A model generated the notes under the pieces. It did no database searches. It was not told the origin of the DNA and worked only from the letters and a program-made list of their open reading frames with translations. Shown piece after piece: positions 1 to 5,897 of a stretch of 9,258 bases of DNA. Made by a program: the position numbers and the translations under genes. Source of the DNA: Candidatus Parcubacteria bacterium (GTDB lineage: Bacteria; Patescibacteriota; Minisyncoccia; Minisyncoccales; UBA6532); assembly GCA_030645645.1 (NCBI GenBank), contig JAUSNC010000003.1, forward strand, positions 1-9,258. The letters run 5' to 3'. Positions within the stretch are counted from its first letter, which is position 1, and each line of letters begins with the position of its first letter.

Positions 1-126
1 GATAAGGAAGATAGAATTGGTGAGTTGCGAAAAACAACCAGAGAAGCAGAAATGGAAGAAAAAAAAGAAGCTACTCAGGCACGGCAAAGAATTAGAGAGA
101 GAAAACCGCCGGCAGGAGTAGGTTAA
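1..126 (+). CDS. C-terminal tail of an unidentified charged protein (5' end outside window)
   Basis: Frame 1 is open from the first base to a TAA at 124-126 and encodes 41 residues. The piece is very rich in Glu, Lys and Arg (for example TTREAEMEEKKEATQARQRI) and should form a soluble helix or coiled coil ending in a flexible PPAGVG tail. No domain can be recognised. In related genomes the gene just upstream of a PrgI/VirB4 cassette is often a large multi-spanning membrane protein (VirB6/TrbL-like) with a charged cytoplasmic tail. That identity is only a positional guess, since no membrane segment lies inside the window. The composition and the absence of in-frame stops make a real coding end likely. 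Confidence 0.55.
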   Translation, partial: DKEDRIGELRKTTREAEMEEKKEATQARQRIRERKPPAGVG

Positions 127-208
127 AAATAAAAAAAAATCGGGCAGAGGTCATAAGTTAGTCTTAAAATAAAGACTTATACTTAGACTTACCCATAATT
201 AGGACGGT

Positions 209-544
209 TTACGGTTTAGGAGTCGAATCTACTGCCTTCTCCTTTGAAGCTATATGAGCGGCACGTGTTTCATCGAGTTTCTGACGCTTCATTTCTACTT
301 CTAGAGCTTTTTCTTCCAACGCAGTTTGCTTGAGTGTAAGTTCTAACTGAAGCCTGGCTAGTTGTAAATGCTTACGCTTTTCTTCAAGATCCTCTATTGC
401 TTCTTCGATGGTTTTACTGCCTAGTTCTGGAGCATTGATTACAGCATTTGCCTTCCCTATTTTTTTCTTTAAATCCTGTATTTCTTCTTCCACGCTTTCT
501 ATTCTTTCTTCAGGTACGCTTTCCTTCTTTTTTCCTAAATTCAC
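209..544 (-). CDS. Small coiled-coil protein of unknown function
   Basis: This 111-residue protein starts with GTG (542-544) and ends with TAA at 209-211. It is almost entirely charged helix. Two Glu/Lys/Leu-rich stretches, at about residues 14-32 and 45-95, are separated by a short break containing NAPELGSK, which suggests a helical hairpin or a homodimeric coiled coil. It has no signal peptide, membrane segment, cysteine or catalytic motif. A near-consensus promoter lies just upstream (TTGACA, 17 bp, TATAAA), which is the best support that it is a real gene rather than a shadow. The predicted transcript begins only about 11 nt before the GTG, so the AAAGGTG at 560-566 would fall upstream of the start of transcription and cannot serve as a ribosome binding site. 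It stands alone, opposite in strand to the genes on both sides, and I do not recognise the family. Confidence 0.6.
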   Translation of the reverse strand: MNLGKKKESVPEERIESVEEEIQDLKKKIGKANAVINAPELGSKTIEEAIEDLEEKRKHLQLARLQLELTLKQTALEEKALEVEMKRQKLDETRAAHIASKEKAVDSTPKP

Positions 545-554
545 ATTTATTCAC

Positions 555-584
555 TTAACACCTTTATACAACTTATTAAATAAT
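555..584 (+). promoter_or_regulatory. Candidate promoter for the helical-protein/PrgI/VirB4 cassette
   Basis: TTAACA (555-560, five of six to TTGACA) is followed after 18 bp by AATAAT (579-584, five of six to TATAAT). Transcription would begin near 590-592, only about 7 nt before the ATG at 598. In such AT-rich DNA chance matches are easy, so this is weaker than the opposing promoter with which it overlaps. Confidence 0.4.
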
Positions 585-591
585 TTGTCAA
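563..591 (-). promoter_or_regulatory. Strong sigma70-type promoter for the coiled-coil gene
   Basis: On the minus strand a perfect -35 TTGACA (586-591) is followed after exactly 17 bp by TATAAA (563-568), five of six matches to TATAAT. Transcription would start near 555-557, giving a leader of about 11 nt before the GTG at 544. It overlaps the candidate plus-strand promoter at 555-584. Confidence 0.7.
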
Positions 592-597
592 GTATAT

Positions 598-1068
598 ATG
601 CTTAAAAAATACACTCAAGAAGAACTCTGGAAATTATACAATAAACTGCCGGAAGAATTAAGGTCAGTAATTTTTGCCGAGGATACAGCAAATAGTATTA
701 GGGAAATATGTATAAGGAACGATATTACTGATGAAAGAATCGGAAAGATAGCCGAGTATGTTGGTTATGTTTTACTTGGCCTACTAACCCCGGAAGAGAT
801 TGAGCAAGAAATAGAAGAAGAATTGGGAGAGAATAAAAAACAGGCCAAAAAAGTAGCACAGGAAATTAATCGATTTATTTTCTTTCCGGTGAAAAATAGC
901 TTGGAAACGCTTTATGGAACAGCTTCTCAAAAATCAGAAGGCCAGAAAAATAAGGAAGGAGCGTCTGTAATTGGAAACAGAAAGGAAACAACGAAAAGAC
1001 CTATTGAGAAAGCGGAGGAAAAAACAAAGATTCCCCCGAGACCGGATTCCTACCGGGAAGAAATTTAG
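598..1068 (+). CDS. Helical protein of the PrgI/VirB4 neighbourhood, function unknown
   Basis: This is a 156-residue protein. Residues 1-106 look like a compact helical domain: an amphipathic start (YTQEELWKLYNKLPEELRS), a middle containing IGKIAEYVGYVLLGLLTPEE, and an end containing AQEINRFIFFPVKNSLETLY. Residues 107-143 are a Lys/Glu-rich low-complexity linker, and the protein ends in PPRPDSYREEI, which could be a short docking peptide. There is no signal peptide and no convincing membrane helix. From memory, proteins of this pattern (LPEELRS...AEDTA, GLLTPEE, INRFIF.PVK) recur next to PrgI and VirB4 genes in CPR genomes without an assigned function. The gene opens a co-directional cassette, with prgI 28 bp downstream, so a role in that machine is likely. 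The ATG at 598 has no Shine-Dalgarno sequence. Confidence 0.8.
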   Translation: MLKKYTQEELWKLYNKLPEELRSVIFAEDTANSIREICIRNDITDERIGKIAEYVGYVLLGLLTPEEIEQEIEEELGENKKQAKKVAQEINRFIFFPVKNSLETLYGTASQKSEGQKNKEGASVIGNRKETTKRPIEKAEEKTKIPPRPDSYREEI

Positions 1069-1096
1069 ATATTAATACTTAGTTTAGTTAAAAAAT

Positions 1097-1525
1097 ATGC
1101 AGCACACAATTCCCCAATTTATTGAACATGAAGCCAAAATAGTAGGGCCATTCACATTTAAGCAGTTTATCTACCTTGCCGTGGCTGCCGCCATCGCCCT
1201 TGTTTTATATGTTTCTTTCGGCATGTCTGCTCTGTTTATAATAGGCTCTGTAATAGCTGGCGTTATTGCGCTGGCTTTAGCCCTTTTGAAAGTAGAAGGA
1301 AGATCCCTGCCTGACCTGATTAAAAATATTATTCTTTTTTTCTCTGCTTCTAAAATTTTTCTTTGGAAAAGGCAAGATTTCAAAATAATAAAAACAGAAA
1401 TAAAAAAGCCTGCGGTAAATATGGCCAAAGCAAAAGAGGGTATGGCGGAAAATAAAAAAACTCTTCCGGTTACGAGCAAAAGCAAATTAAGTGACCTTAA
1501 TATGAAAATTGAAACAAAGAAATGA
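1097..1525 (+). CDS. prgI: PrgI family inner-membrane protein of a type IV secretion-like system
   Basis: This 142-residue protein has the PrgI layout. A short N-terminal segment (residues 1-21, TIPQFIEHEAKIVGPFTFKQ) leads into two closely spaced membrane helices at about 22-41 and 44-64, then a conserved-looking segment VEGRSLPDLIKNIILFF (66-82). The last ~50 residues are a Lys-rich tail. PrgI proteins are small membrane components coded beside VirB4-type ATPases in Gram-positive conjugation systems, where they occupy the VirB3 position. Here too the TraC-like and VirB4 genes follow at once. The stop TGA overlaps the next start as ATGA, indicating translational coupling. The long basic tail is presumably cytoplasmic and could contact the ATPase; this is inference. 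No Shine-Dalgarno sequence precedes the ATG. Confidence 0.88.
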   Translation: MQHTIPQFIEHEAKIVGPFTFKQFIYLAVAAAIALVLYVSFGMSALFIIGSVIAGVIALALALLKVEGRSLPDLIKNIILFFSASKIFLWKRQDFKIIKTEIKKPAVNMAKAKEGMAENKKTLPVTSKSKLSDLNMKIETKK

Positions 1526-2184
1526 AAACATCCCAAGGATCATCTGCCCAACAATTTTTAGAGATAGACCAGATAAAGGAAGGAATAGTTATTCTTAAAA
1601 ACCGCGCTTTGCGGGGAGTAATAATGGTTTCCTCCCAAAATTTTGCGTTGAAATCGGAAGACGAACAAACTGCCACAATCTACCAGTTCCAGAATTTCCT
1701 TAATTCTTTGGATTTTTCCATACAGATTTTGGTCCAATCAAGAAAAATAAACATGACCGGCTATATACAAAAACTGAAGGATCTTGAAGGGAAACAACAA
1801 AACGAGCTGATGAAAATTCAAACAGCCGATTATACGGCTTTTGTTGAAGAACTGATTAAAGGGAGTGAAATTATGGCTAAAAGCTTTTATGTTGTGGTGC
1901 CTTTTACCCTGCTGGAAGCCCAGGGACAAGCAACAACAAAAAATATCTCTGAATTTTTAAAACCGGGAGGATTAACAGGTTCCCTTTCTGATGATCAATT
2001 CCAAAGATGTAAAAACCAGTTATGGCAAAGAATAGAATTTGTAGCTTTAGGATTAAGAAGATGCGGATTATACAGCGTTCCTTTAAGCACGCCTGAATTA
2101 ATAGAATTATACTGGTCGTCTTACCATCCTGAAGAGGCAGAGGTTGGTTATTACCCGGAATTGCCTCCTGAAATTTTAAGCTGA
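1522..2184 (+). CDS. TraC-like protein without ATPase motifs, partner of VirB4
   Basis: This 220-residue soluble protein starts in a 4-base ATGA overlap with prgI. Residues 11-80 (FLEIDQIKEGIVILKNRALR, then a segment around FQNFLNSLDFSIQILVQSRK) resemble the N-terminal region of VirB4/TraC conjugation ATPases. A helical section follows (83-120), then VVVPF (124-128) and a tail ending YYPELPPEILS. It has no Walker A or B motif, so it is not itself an ATPase. The next gene carries a full ATPase with its own N-terminal region, so this is an extra, separately coded TraC-like unit rather than a frameshifted half: both ends are clean, with a TGA stop and a fresh ATG 10 bp later. Proteins of this style are common beside VirB4 in CPR genomes. 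A scaffold or adaptor role on the ATPase is inferred. Confidence 0.8.
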   Translation: MKTSQGSSAQQFLEIDQIKEGIVILKNRALRGVIMVSSQNFALKSEDEQTATIYQFQNFLNSLDFSIQILVQSRKINMTGYIQKLKDLEGKQQNELMKIQTADYTAFVEELIKGSEIMAKSFYVVVPFTLLEAQGQATTKNISEFLKPGGLTGSLSDDQFQRCKNQLWQRIEFVALGLRRCGLYSVPLSTPELIELYWSSYHPEEAEVGYYPELPPEILS

Positions 2185-2194
2185 TTTAAATTTT

Positions 2195-3970
2195 ATGTTT
2201 TTTGGCAAAAAAAAAGAAAAACCGGAAAAAATATTTGACAGAGAAATAACGACTCTGCACGATATTATTGCGCCCTCGTTGCTGGAAATAACGCCGGACT
2301 ACTTTAAATTAGGCGGAAGATTCGCAAAATCTTTCTTTATATTCTCATATCCCCGCTATTTGAATACGGGCTGGTTCAGTCCGATTATAAACCTAAGTAC
2401 TCCTTTGGATATTTCTTTATTCATTCATCCTGTTGATACGGGAACAGCATTAAAGAAATTAAGGAAGAGCGTCACTGAAGTTCAGGCGGAACTAAGCGAA
2501 AGCCAGGAAAAAGGATTAATAAGGGATCCTGCTTTGGAAACCGCCTATCAGGATATGGAAACCTTGCGGGATAAACTCCAGACAGCCCAGGAGAAAATGT
2601 TCCGGCTCGGCCTTTATCTCACCATATATGGTTCAAGTTTGGAAGAAATAAGGGAAACAGAAACATCTTTACGGTCTATTCTTGAGGCCCGGCTGATTTA
2701 TATCAAACCCGCTCTTTACCAGCAAAAGGAAGGATTTAATACTTGTTTTCCTTACGGTTTAGATTTTCTTCAGGTCCATACCACAATGAACACGGATCCG
2801 TTATCCAGCCTGTTTCCTTTTGTTTCTTTTGACCTAAGTTCAAACGACGGAATTCTCTACGGCCTGAACAGGCATAATAATTCTATGATTATTTTTGACC
2901 GGTTCAGCCTGGAAAACGCGAACTCAACGGTTTTTGCCAAGGCGGGCTCCGGCAAATCATACGGCGTAAAGCTGGAAATTTTGAGGTCCTTAATGATGGG
3001 CACGGATGTTATAATTATTGATCCGGAAAACGAATATAAAACACTGACAGATACGGTTGGCGGCTCATTTATTGATATTTCTTTGGCATCTTCAAACCAT
3101 ATCAATCCTTTTGATTTACCCGCTCCTTCGGGAGATGAAAAGCCAGAAGACGTCTTAAGAACGAATATTATCAACCTGGTTGGTCTTTTGAGAATTATGC
3201 TTGAGGGATTAAACCCCGAGGAAGACGCGCTTATTGACAGGGCCTTGGCTGAAACTTACGCATCTAAAGATATTACACCCACTTCCGACCCCGCTCTTTG
3301 GAAGGACAGAATACCCTTAATGGAAGACTTAGAGCTGGTTTTAACCGGAATGGAAGGAACCGAATCTTTAGTGAGAAGGATAAGGAAATTCACAAAAGGA
3401 ACCTTTTCTCAGTTCTTCAACCAGCCGACAAACGTAACAATGGACAAGCCGCTGGTTGTGTTCGGCATTAGGGACACTGAAGATTCTTTGAGACCGATCG
3501 CCATTTTCATTGTTATGCGATACATTTGGAATAAAGTGAGATCTGAGCTTAAAAAAAGAATTTTGGTTGTTGACGAAGCATGGTGGGTTATGCAATCTGA
3601 AGACAGCGCTTCTTTCCTTTACGGCATTGCCAAAAGAGCCAGAAAATACTGGCTTGGCGTTACAACCATCACTCAGGATGTCAACGATTTTATGAAATCA
3701 AGCTACGGCCAGCCTATTATCACCAACTCTTCTCTTCAAATCTTGCTGAAGCAGAGTCCTGCCGCTATTGATATTGTTAAAAAAACTTTCAATCTCACAG
3801 AGGAAGAAAAATATCTGCTTTTGGAGGCCGAGGTGGGGGAGGGCATATTTTTTGCCGGGCAAAAGCACGTGGCAATAAAAATAATTGCCTCCTATACAGA
3901 AGATCAGATAATAACCACCGCTCCTGAAGAAGTCCTAAGAATAAAGAAAGCTAAAGAAGAACTTCAATAG
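2195..3970 (+). CDS. virB4: VirB4/TraC-family type IV secretion ATPase
   Basis: This 591-residue protein has the VirB4 layout. Residues 1-230 form the N-terminal domain, including a charged helical stretch at about 85-140. The C-terminal part is a RecA/HerA-type motor with Walker A AKAGSGKS at 248-255 (Lys254), a following DVIIIDPENEY segment, and Walker B ILVVDE at 456-461 followed by AWWVM. A later segment has the TTITQDVNDF motif typical of this motor family. VirB4 ATPases form hexamers at the cytoplasmic membrane and power pilus or secretion-channel assembly. The key nucleotide-binding residues are intact, so the enzyme should be active. It is the last gene of its cassette: a terminator follows 49 bp downstream. 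No relaxase, coupling protein or pilin gene lies in the window, so the substrate (DNA, protein or pilus subunits) cannot be told. Confidence 0.93.
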   Translation: MFFGKKKEKPEKIFDREITTLHDIIAPSLLEITPDYFKLGGRFAKSFFIFSYPRYLNTGWFSPIINLSTPLDISLFIHPVDTGTALKKLRKSVTEVQAELSESQEKGLIRDPALETAYQDMETLRDKLQTAQEKMFRLGLYLTIYGSSLEEIRETETSLRSILEARLIYIKPALYQQKEGFNTCFPYGLDFLQVHTTMNTDPLSSLFPFVSFDLSSNDGILYGLNRHNNSMIIFDRFSLENANSTVFAKAGSGKSYGVKLEILRSLMMGTDVIIIDPENEYKTLTDTVGGSFIDISLASSNHINPFDLPAPSGDEKPEDVLRTNIINLVGLLRIMLEGLNPEEDALIDRALAETYASKDITPTSDPALWKDRIPLMEDLELVLTGMEGTESLVRRIRKFTKGTFSQFFNQPTNVTMDKPLVVFGIRDTEDSLRPIAIFIVMRYIWNKVRSELKKRILVVDEAWWVMQSEDSASFLYGIAKRARKYWLGVTTITQDVNDFMKSSYGQPIITNSSLQILLKQSPAAIDIVKKTFNLTEEEKYLLLEAEVGEGIFFAGQKHVAIKIIASYTEDQIITTAPEEVLRIKKAKEELQ

Positions 3971-4005
3971 TCTTAGATTTTTTATAATTAGTGTGTATAA
4001 CGCTG

Positions 4006-4019
4006 TACTTGAACAAGTA
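4006..4019. repeat. 14-bp palindrome just before the terminator
   Basis: TACTTG-AA-CAAGTA has perfect 6-bp arms around a 2-base centre. The loop is too small for a good RNA hairpin, so if it has a function a dimeric protein site is the more natural reading. Its last base abuts the terminator stem. It may be chance. Confidence 0.3.
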
Positions 4020-4049
4020 AAAAAGCGCCTTTGTATGGGCGCTTTTTTT
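4019..4049. terminator. Bidirectional intrinsic terminator between virB4 and khpB
   Basis: An 11-bp perfect stem (4019-4029 with 4038-4048) has a core GCGCC/GGCGC, an 8-base loop (4030-4037) and a run of seven T (4043-4049) on the plus strand. The A-run on the left arm gives six T after the stem on the minus strand. It sits exactly between two converging operons, so it can end both virB4 and khpB transcripts. Confidence 0.9.
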
Positions 4050-4058
4050 ATTTATTTT

Positions 4059-4523
4059 TTAAGCTGTTTTTGGTTTTACGATTATTTTCCTGTCAGGATC
4101 GGTGCCGAAACTCTCAGAAATAATATCCGGCCTCTCAGCAAGGGCCATATGCACAACTCTTCTTTCATGAGCCGGCATAGGAGGAAGCTCTTTGTCTTGT
4201 TTTAAAAGGGATACTTCATCGGCTATGGTATTTGCCATTTCTTTAAGGTATTCCGTCTTCTTCTTTTTATAATCATTAATATCAATATTAAGGAAGAAAG
4301 GATCGGTTATTCTTTTCCTTAATATTCCTTTTAAAAGCCTTTGTATTTCCAGAAGAGTCTGTCCGTTTTCCCCTATTAGAATCTGAGGGTCTTCTGTTTC
4401 TAAGCTGACGGGAACGGTCAAGTCTTCGGGCTTTTCAACTTTTACAGTCACGTCAAAGCTCATTTTGGAAAAAAATTCCTGCACGGTTTCCCTTATTTTT
4501 TTGACGTCTTCATGGCTCATCAT
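4059..4523 (-). CDS. khpB: KH/R3H RNA-binding protein KhpB (Jag/SpoIIIJ-associated)
   Basis: This 154-residue protein has two RNA-binding domains. A type II KH domain (about 24-105) contains the GxxG loop GENG at 51-54 in IGENGQTLLEIQRLL. An R3H domain (about 114-151) contains the R-x3-H signature at Arg121 and His125 in MPAHERRVVHMAL. Jag/KhpB binds single-stranded RNA and, in Gram-positive bacteria, works with KhpA and affects cell division and envelope synthesis. It is coded 12 bp after yidC, its usual partner gene. The N-terminal Jag_N domain found in Firmicutes homologues is absent; only about 20 residues precede the KH domain, so this is the short form. Two consecutive ATG codons (4521-4523 and 4518-4520) are both possible starts, and neither has a Shine-Dalgarno sequence. 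Confidence 0.93.
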   Translation of the reverse strand: MMSHEDVKKIRETVQEFFSKMSFDVTVKVEKPEDLTVPVSLETEDPQILIGENGQTLLEIQRLLKGILRKRITDPFFLNIDINDYKKKKTEYLKEMANTIADEVSLLKQDKELPPMPAHERRVVHMALAERPDIISESFGTDPDRKIIVKPKTA

Positions 4524-4535
4524 ATTTAAAACTTG

Positions 4536-5288
4536 TTATATCTTTTTCTTATTAAAGATAATATATTGCTGGCCGATTGTAAAGAGGGTGGAGGTCAGCC
4601 AATAAAGAGCCACTGCGGCGGGGATATTGAGCAGAATAAGCACCGAAAATGCCGGAAGGAAATAAAGCATCTGTTTTTGCATGGCAGCCGCCATATCGCT
4701 TTGTTTTGGCGCCGACTTGGCAGGAGACGCCATTTTTGTCTGGAAATATTGGGCAACGCCTACTATAACTGCCAGAATAAGAACCGGCCAGTAATATCCT
4801 TTTTGATCATTCACGGTTATAAAAAACGTTTTGGACAAATCAATCAGTCCCAGGAACCCGTAATTCAGACTGGAGGGCGCAGGAATAAAGGAATAAAGAT
4901 AATGCAACTGCCCTTCATTTAATCCTTTCCAGAAAACCCGGTATAAAGCAAAAAGAATTGGCAATTGAAGCAAAAGGGGAAGGCACCCTGAAAGGGGATT
5001 TACCTTTTCCTTTTGGTACAACTCCATTGTGGCTTTCGCCTGCTGGGCCTTATCGTCTTTATACTTCTCCTGTATTTCTTTAATTTGGGGCTGAATGTCT
5101 TGGATTTGCTTTTGTGCGGCTATTCCCTTCATTCCGAGAGGATAAAACAAAAACTTTATAGCTAGGGTAAATACAATTACGGCAATTCCAAAATCGTGTC
5201 CGGGAATATATTCATAAAGCACCACTAATGCGTTAAAAAGGGGCTGGTATAAAATTATGTCAAAAGCTTTTGAAATTAGTTCAAACAT
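4536..5288 (-). CDS. yidC: Membrane protein insertase YidC/Oxa1
   Basis: This 250-residue protein is the short YidC form, lacking the large periplasmic domain of Gram-negative YidC. Hydrophobic segments lie at about 9-27, 34-54, 103-121, 141-152, 166-184 and 208-238. A charged cytoplasmic helical hairpin lies at 55-98 (IQPQIKEIQEKYKDDKAQQA). NPLSGCLPLLLQLPILFAL (97-115) is a hallmark of the family. YidC inserts membrane proteins alone or with SecYEG. No lipobox cysteine is seen near the N-terminus, unlike the lipoprotein forms of Firmicutes. The residue in the first core helix that is normally Arg (the IR..L.P pattern) is Lys45 here (AIKFLFYPL), which keeps the positive charge in the hydrophilic groove. 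The gene lies 11 bp after yidD and 12 bp before khpB, in one operon. Confidence 0.95.
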   Translation of the reverse strand: MFELISKAFDIILYQPLFNALVVLYEYIPGHDFGIAVIVFTLAIKFLFYPLGMKGIAAQKQIQDIQPQIKEIQEKYKDDKAQQAKATMELYQKEKVNPLSGCLPLLLQLPILFALYRVFWKGLNEGQLHYLYSFIPAPSSLNYGFLGLIDLSKTFFITVNDQKGYYWPVLILAVIVGVAQYFQTKMASPAKSAPKQSDMAAAMQKQMLYFLPAFSVLILLNIPAAVALYWLTSTLFTIGQQYIIFNKKKI

Positions 5289-5299
5289 ATAAATAGTGT

Positions 5300-5509
5300 T
5301 TATGGAATATCCACCCCTCCTTTACTGAAAGGGTGGCATTTAAAAATTCTTATAGTACCCTTTGTAATCCCTTTTAAGGATCCGTATTTTTCTACGGCTT
5401 CGTATGTGTATTCTGAACAGCTGGGATAAAAACGGCAACTTTTGCCTAAAGCAAAAGAAATATATTTTTGATAGAATTCTACTATTTTTAATATTATTGT
5501 TTTTGCCAT
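5300..5509 (-). CDS. yidD: Membrane protein insertion efficiency factor YidD
   Basis: This 69-residue protein matches the compact YidD family along its whole length: an amphipathic N-terminal helix (IILKIVEFYQKYIS), then CRFYPSCSEY with Cys25 and Cys31, then IFKCHPFSKGGVD with Cys58. These three cysteines and the HP/GG motif are the family hallmarks. YidD is a small membrane-associated factor that helps YidC-dependent insertion; its biochemical action is not settled. The ATG overlaps the rnpA stop by one base (TAATG), a sign of translational coupling, and yidC follows 11 bp later. The length is slightly below the common 70-85 residues because the protein stops right after GGVDIP. Confidence 0.95.
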   Translation of the reverse strand: MAKTIILKIVEFYQKYISFALGKSCRFYPSCSEYTYEAVEKYGSLKGITKGTIRIFKCHPFSKGGVDIP

Positions 5510-5850
5510 TATTTTAGCAATCCCGCTTTCTCCAGCAGGTGATTAAAGATAATTTTAAGGTTTTTATACTCTTCTTTTTCAATACCGGATTTTACCAGAA
5601 TAACCATATCGTATTTCCCTTTTAAGTTGGGCAAACTGGCCCGGGACAAGTCTCTTAAGCGCCTCTTTGTCTTATTCCTAATAGAGGCTTTATTGGAAAA
5701 CTTCTTACTTACCACGAAGCCAAACCTGCTGTTTTCTAAATTATTCGGTAGAAATTTCAGCAGTAAAAGGTTTTCTTTGACCCACTTTCCTTTTTTAAAA
5801 ACCTTGTCAAAATCGCTTTTTTTTCTTAAACGGCTGTCTTTAGATAACAT
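5509..5850 (-). CDS. rnpA: Ribonuclease P protein component
   Basis: This 113-residue basic protein is the protein subunit of RNase P, which with the catalytic RNA trims the 5' leader of pre-tRNAs. The start LSKDSRLRKKSDFDKVFKKG is the typical N-terminus. RFGFVVSKKFSNKAS leads into the conserved RNA-binding helix at about 53-67, where the usual RNR motif reads RNK (Arg58-Asn59-Lys60) followed by TKRRLRD. The C-terminal half (YDMVILVKSG, LLEKAGLL) also fits. The gene lies between rpmH and yidD as in most bacteria. It is separated from rpmH by 47 bp holding a stable hairpin, and its stop is fused to the yidD start. No Shine-Dalgarno sequence precedes the ATG at 5850. Confidence 0.94.
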   Translation of the reverse strand: MLSKDSRLRKKSDFDKVFKKGKWVKENLLLLKFLPNNLENSRFGFVVSKKFSNKASIRNKTKRRLRDLSRASLPNLKGKYDMVILVKSGIEKEEYKNLKIIFNHLLEKAGLLK

Positions 5851-5873
5851 TAGTTTGCTTTTTAATAGAACAA

Positions 5874-5892
5874 CCCGCAGGTTTTCTGCGGG
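5874..5892. other. GC-rich hairpin between rpmH and rnpA
   Basis: CCCGCAG (5874-5880) and CTGCGGG (5886-5892) form a perfect 7-bp stem with a 5-base loop. It lies 5 bases beyond the rpmH stop. In the direction of the operon no clean T-run follows (TTGTTCTATT), so it is more likely a partial attenuator, an RNA-processing site or a 3' stabiliser for rpmH mRNA than a full terminator. On the plus strand AATTTTT follows, which could weakly stop antisense transcription. Confidence 0.55.
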
Positions 5893-5897
5893 AATTT

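Noticed and set aside
160..177. Hairpin AGTCTT-AAAATA-AAGACT as a terminator
   Set aside because: It has only six pairs, four of them A-T, and no T-run directly after it on either strand.
204..217. Tandem ACGGTTT repeat at the end of the coiled-coil gene
   Set aside because: Two 7-base units only, within the last codons and stop; likely chance.
408..605. Plus-strand open frame of 65 codons opposite the coiled-coil gene
   Set aside because: It overlaps both the better-supported minus gene and the next start; Phe/Ser-rich shadow of a Glu/Lys-rich gene.
1171..1536. Minus-strand open frame of 121 codons opposite prgI
   Set aside because: It is an antisense shadow of the PrgI gene with no supporting promoter or domain.
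2857..3174. Minus-strand open frame of 105 codons inside virB4
   Set aside because: It lies antisense across the Walker A region of a clear ATPase gene; shadow.
3993..4205. Plus-strand open frame of 70 codons starting with GTG
   Set aside because: It runs through the terminator and lies antisense to khpB; the translation has no plausible domain.
4533..4922. Plus-strand open frame of 129 codons opposite yidC
   Set aside because: It is fully antisense to a clear YidC gene and low in protein-like features.
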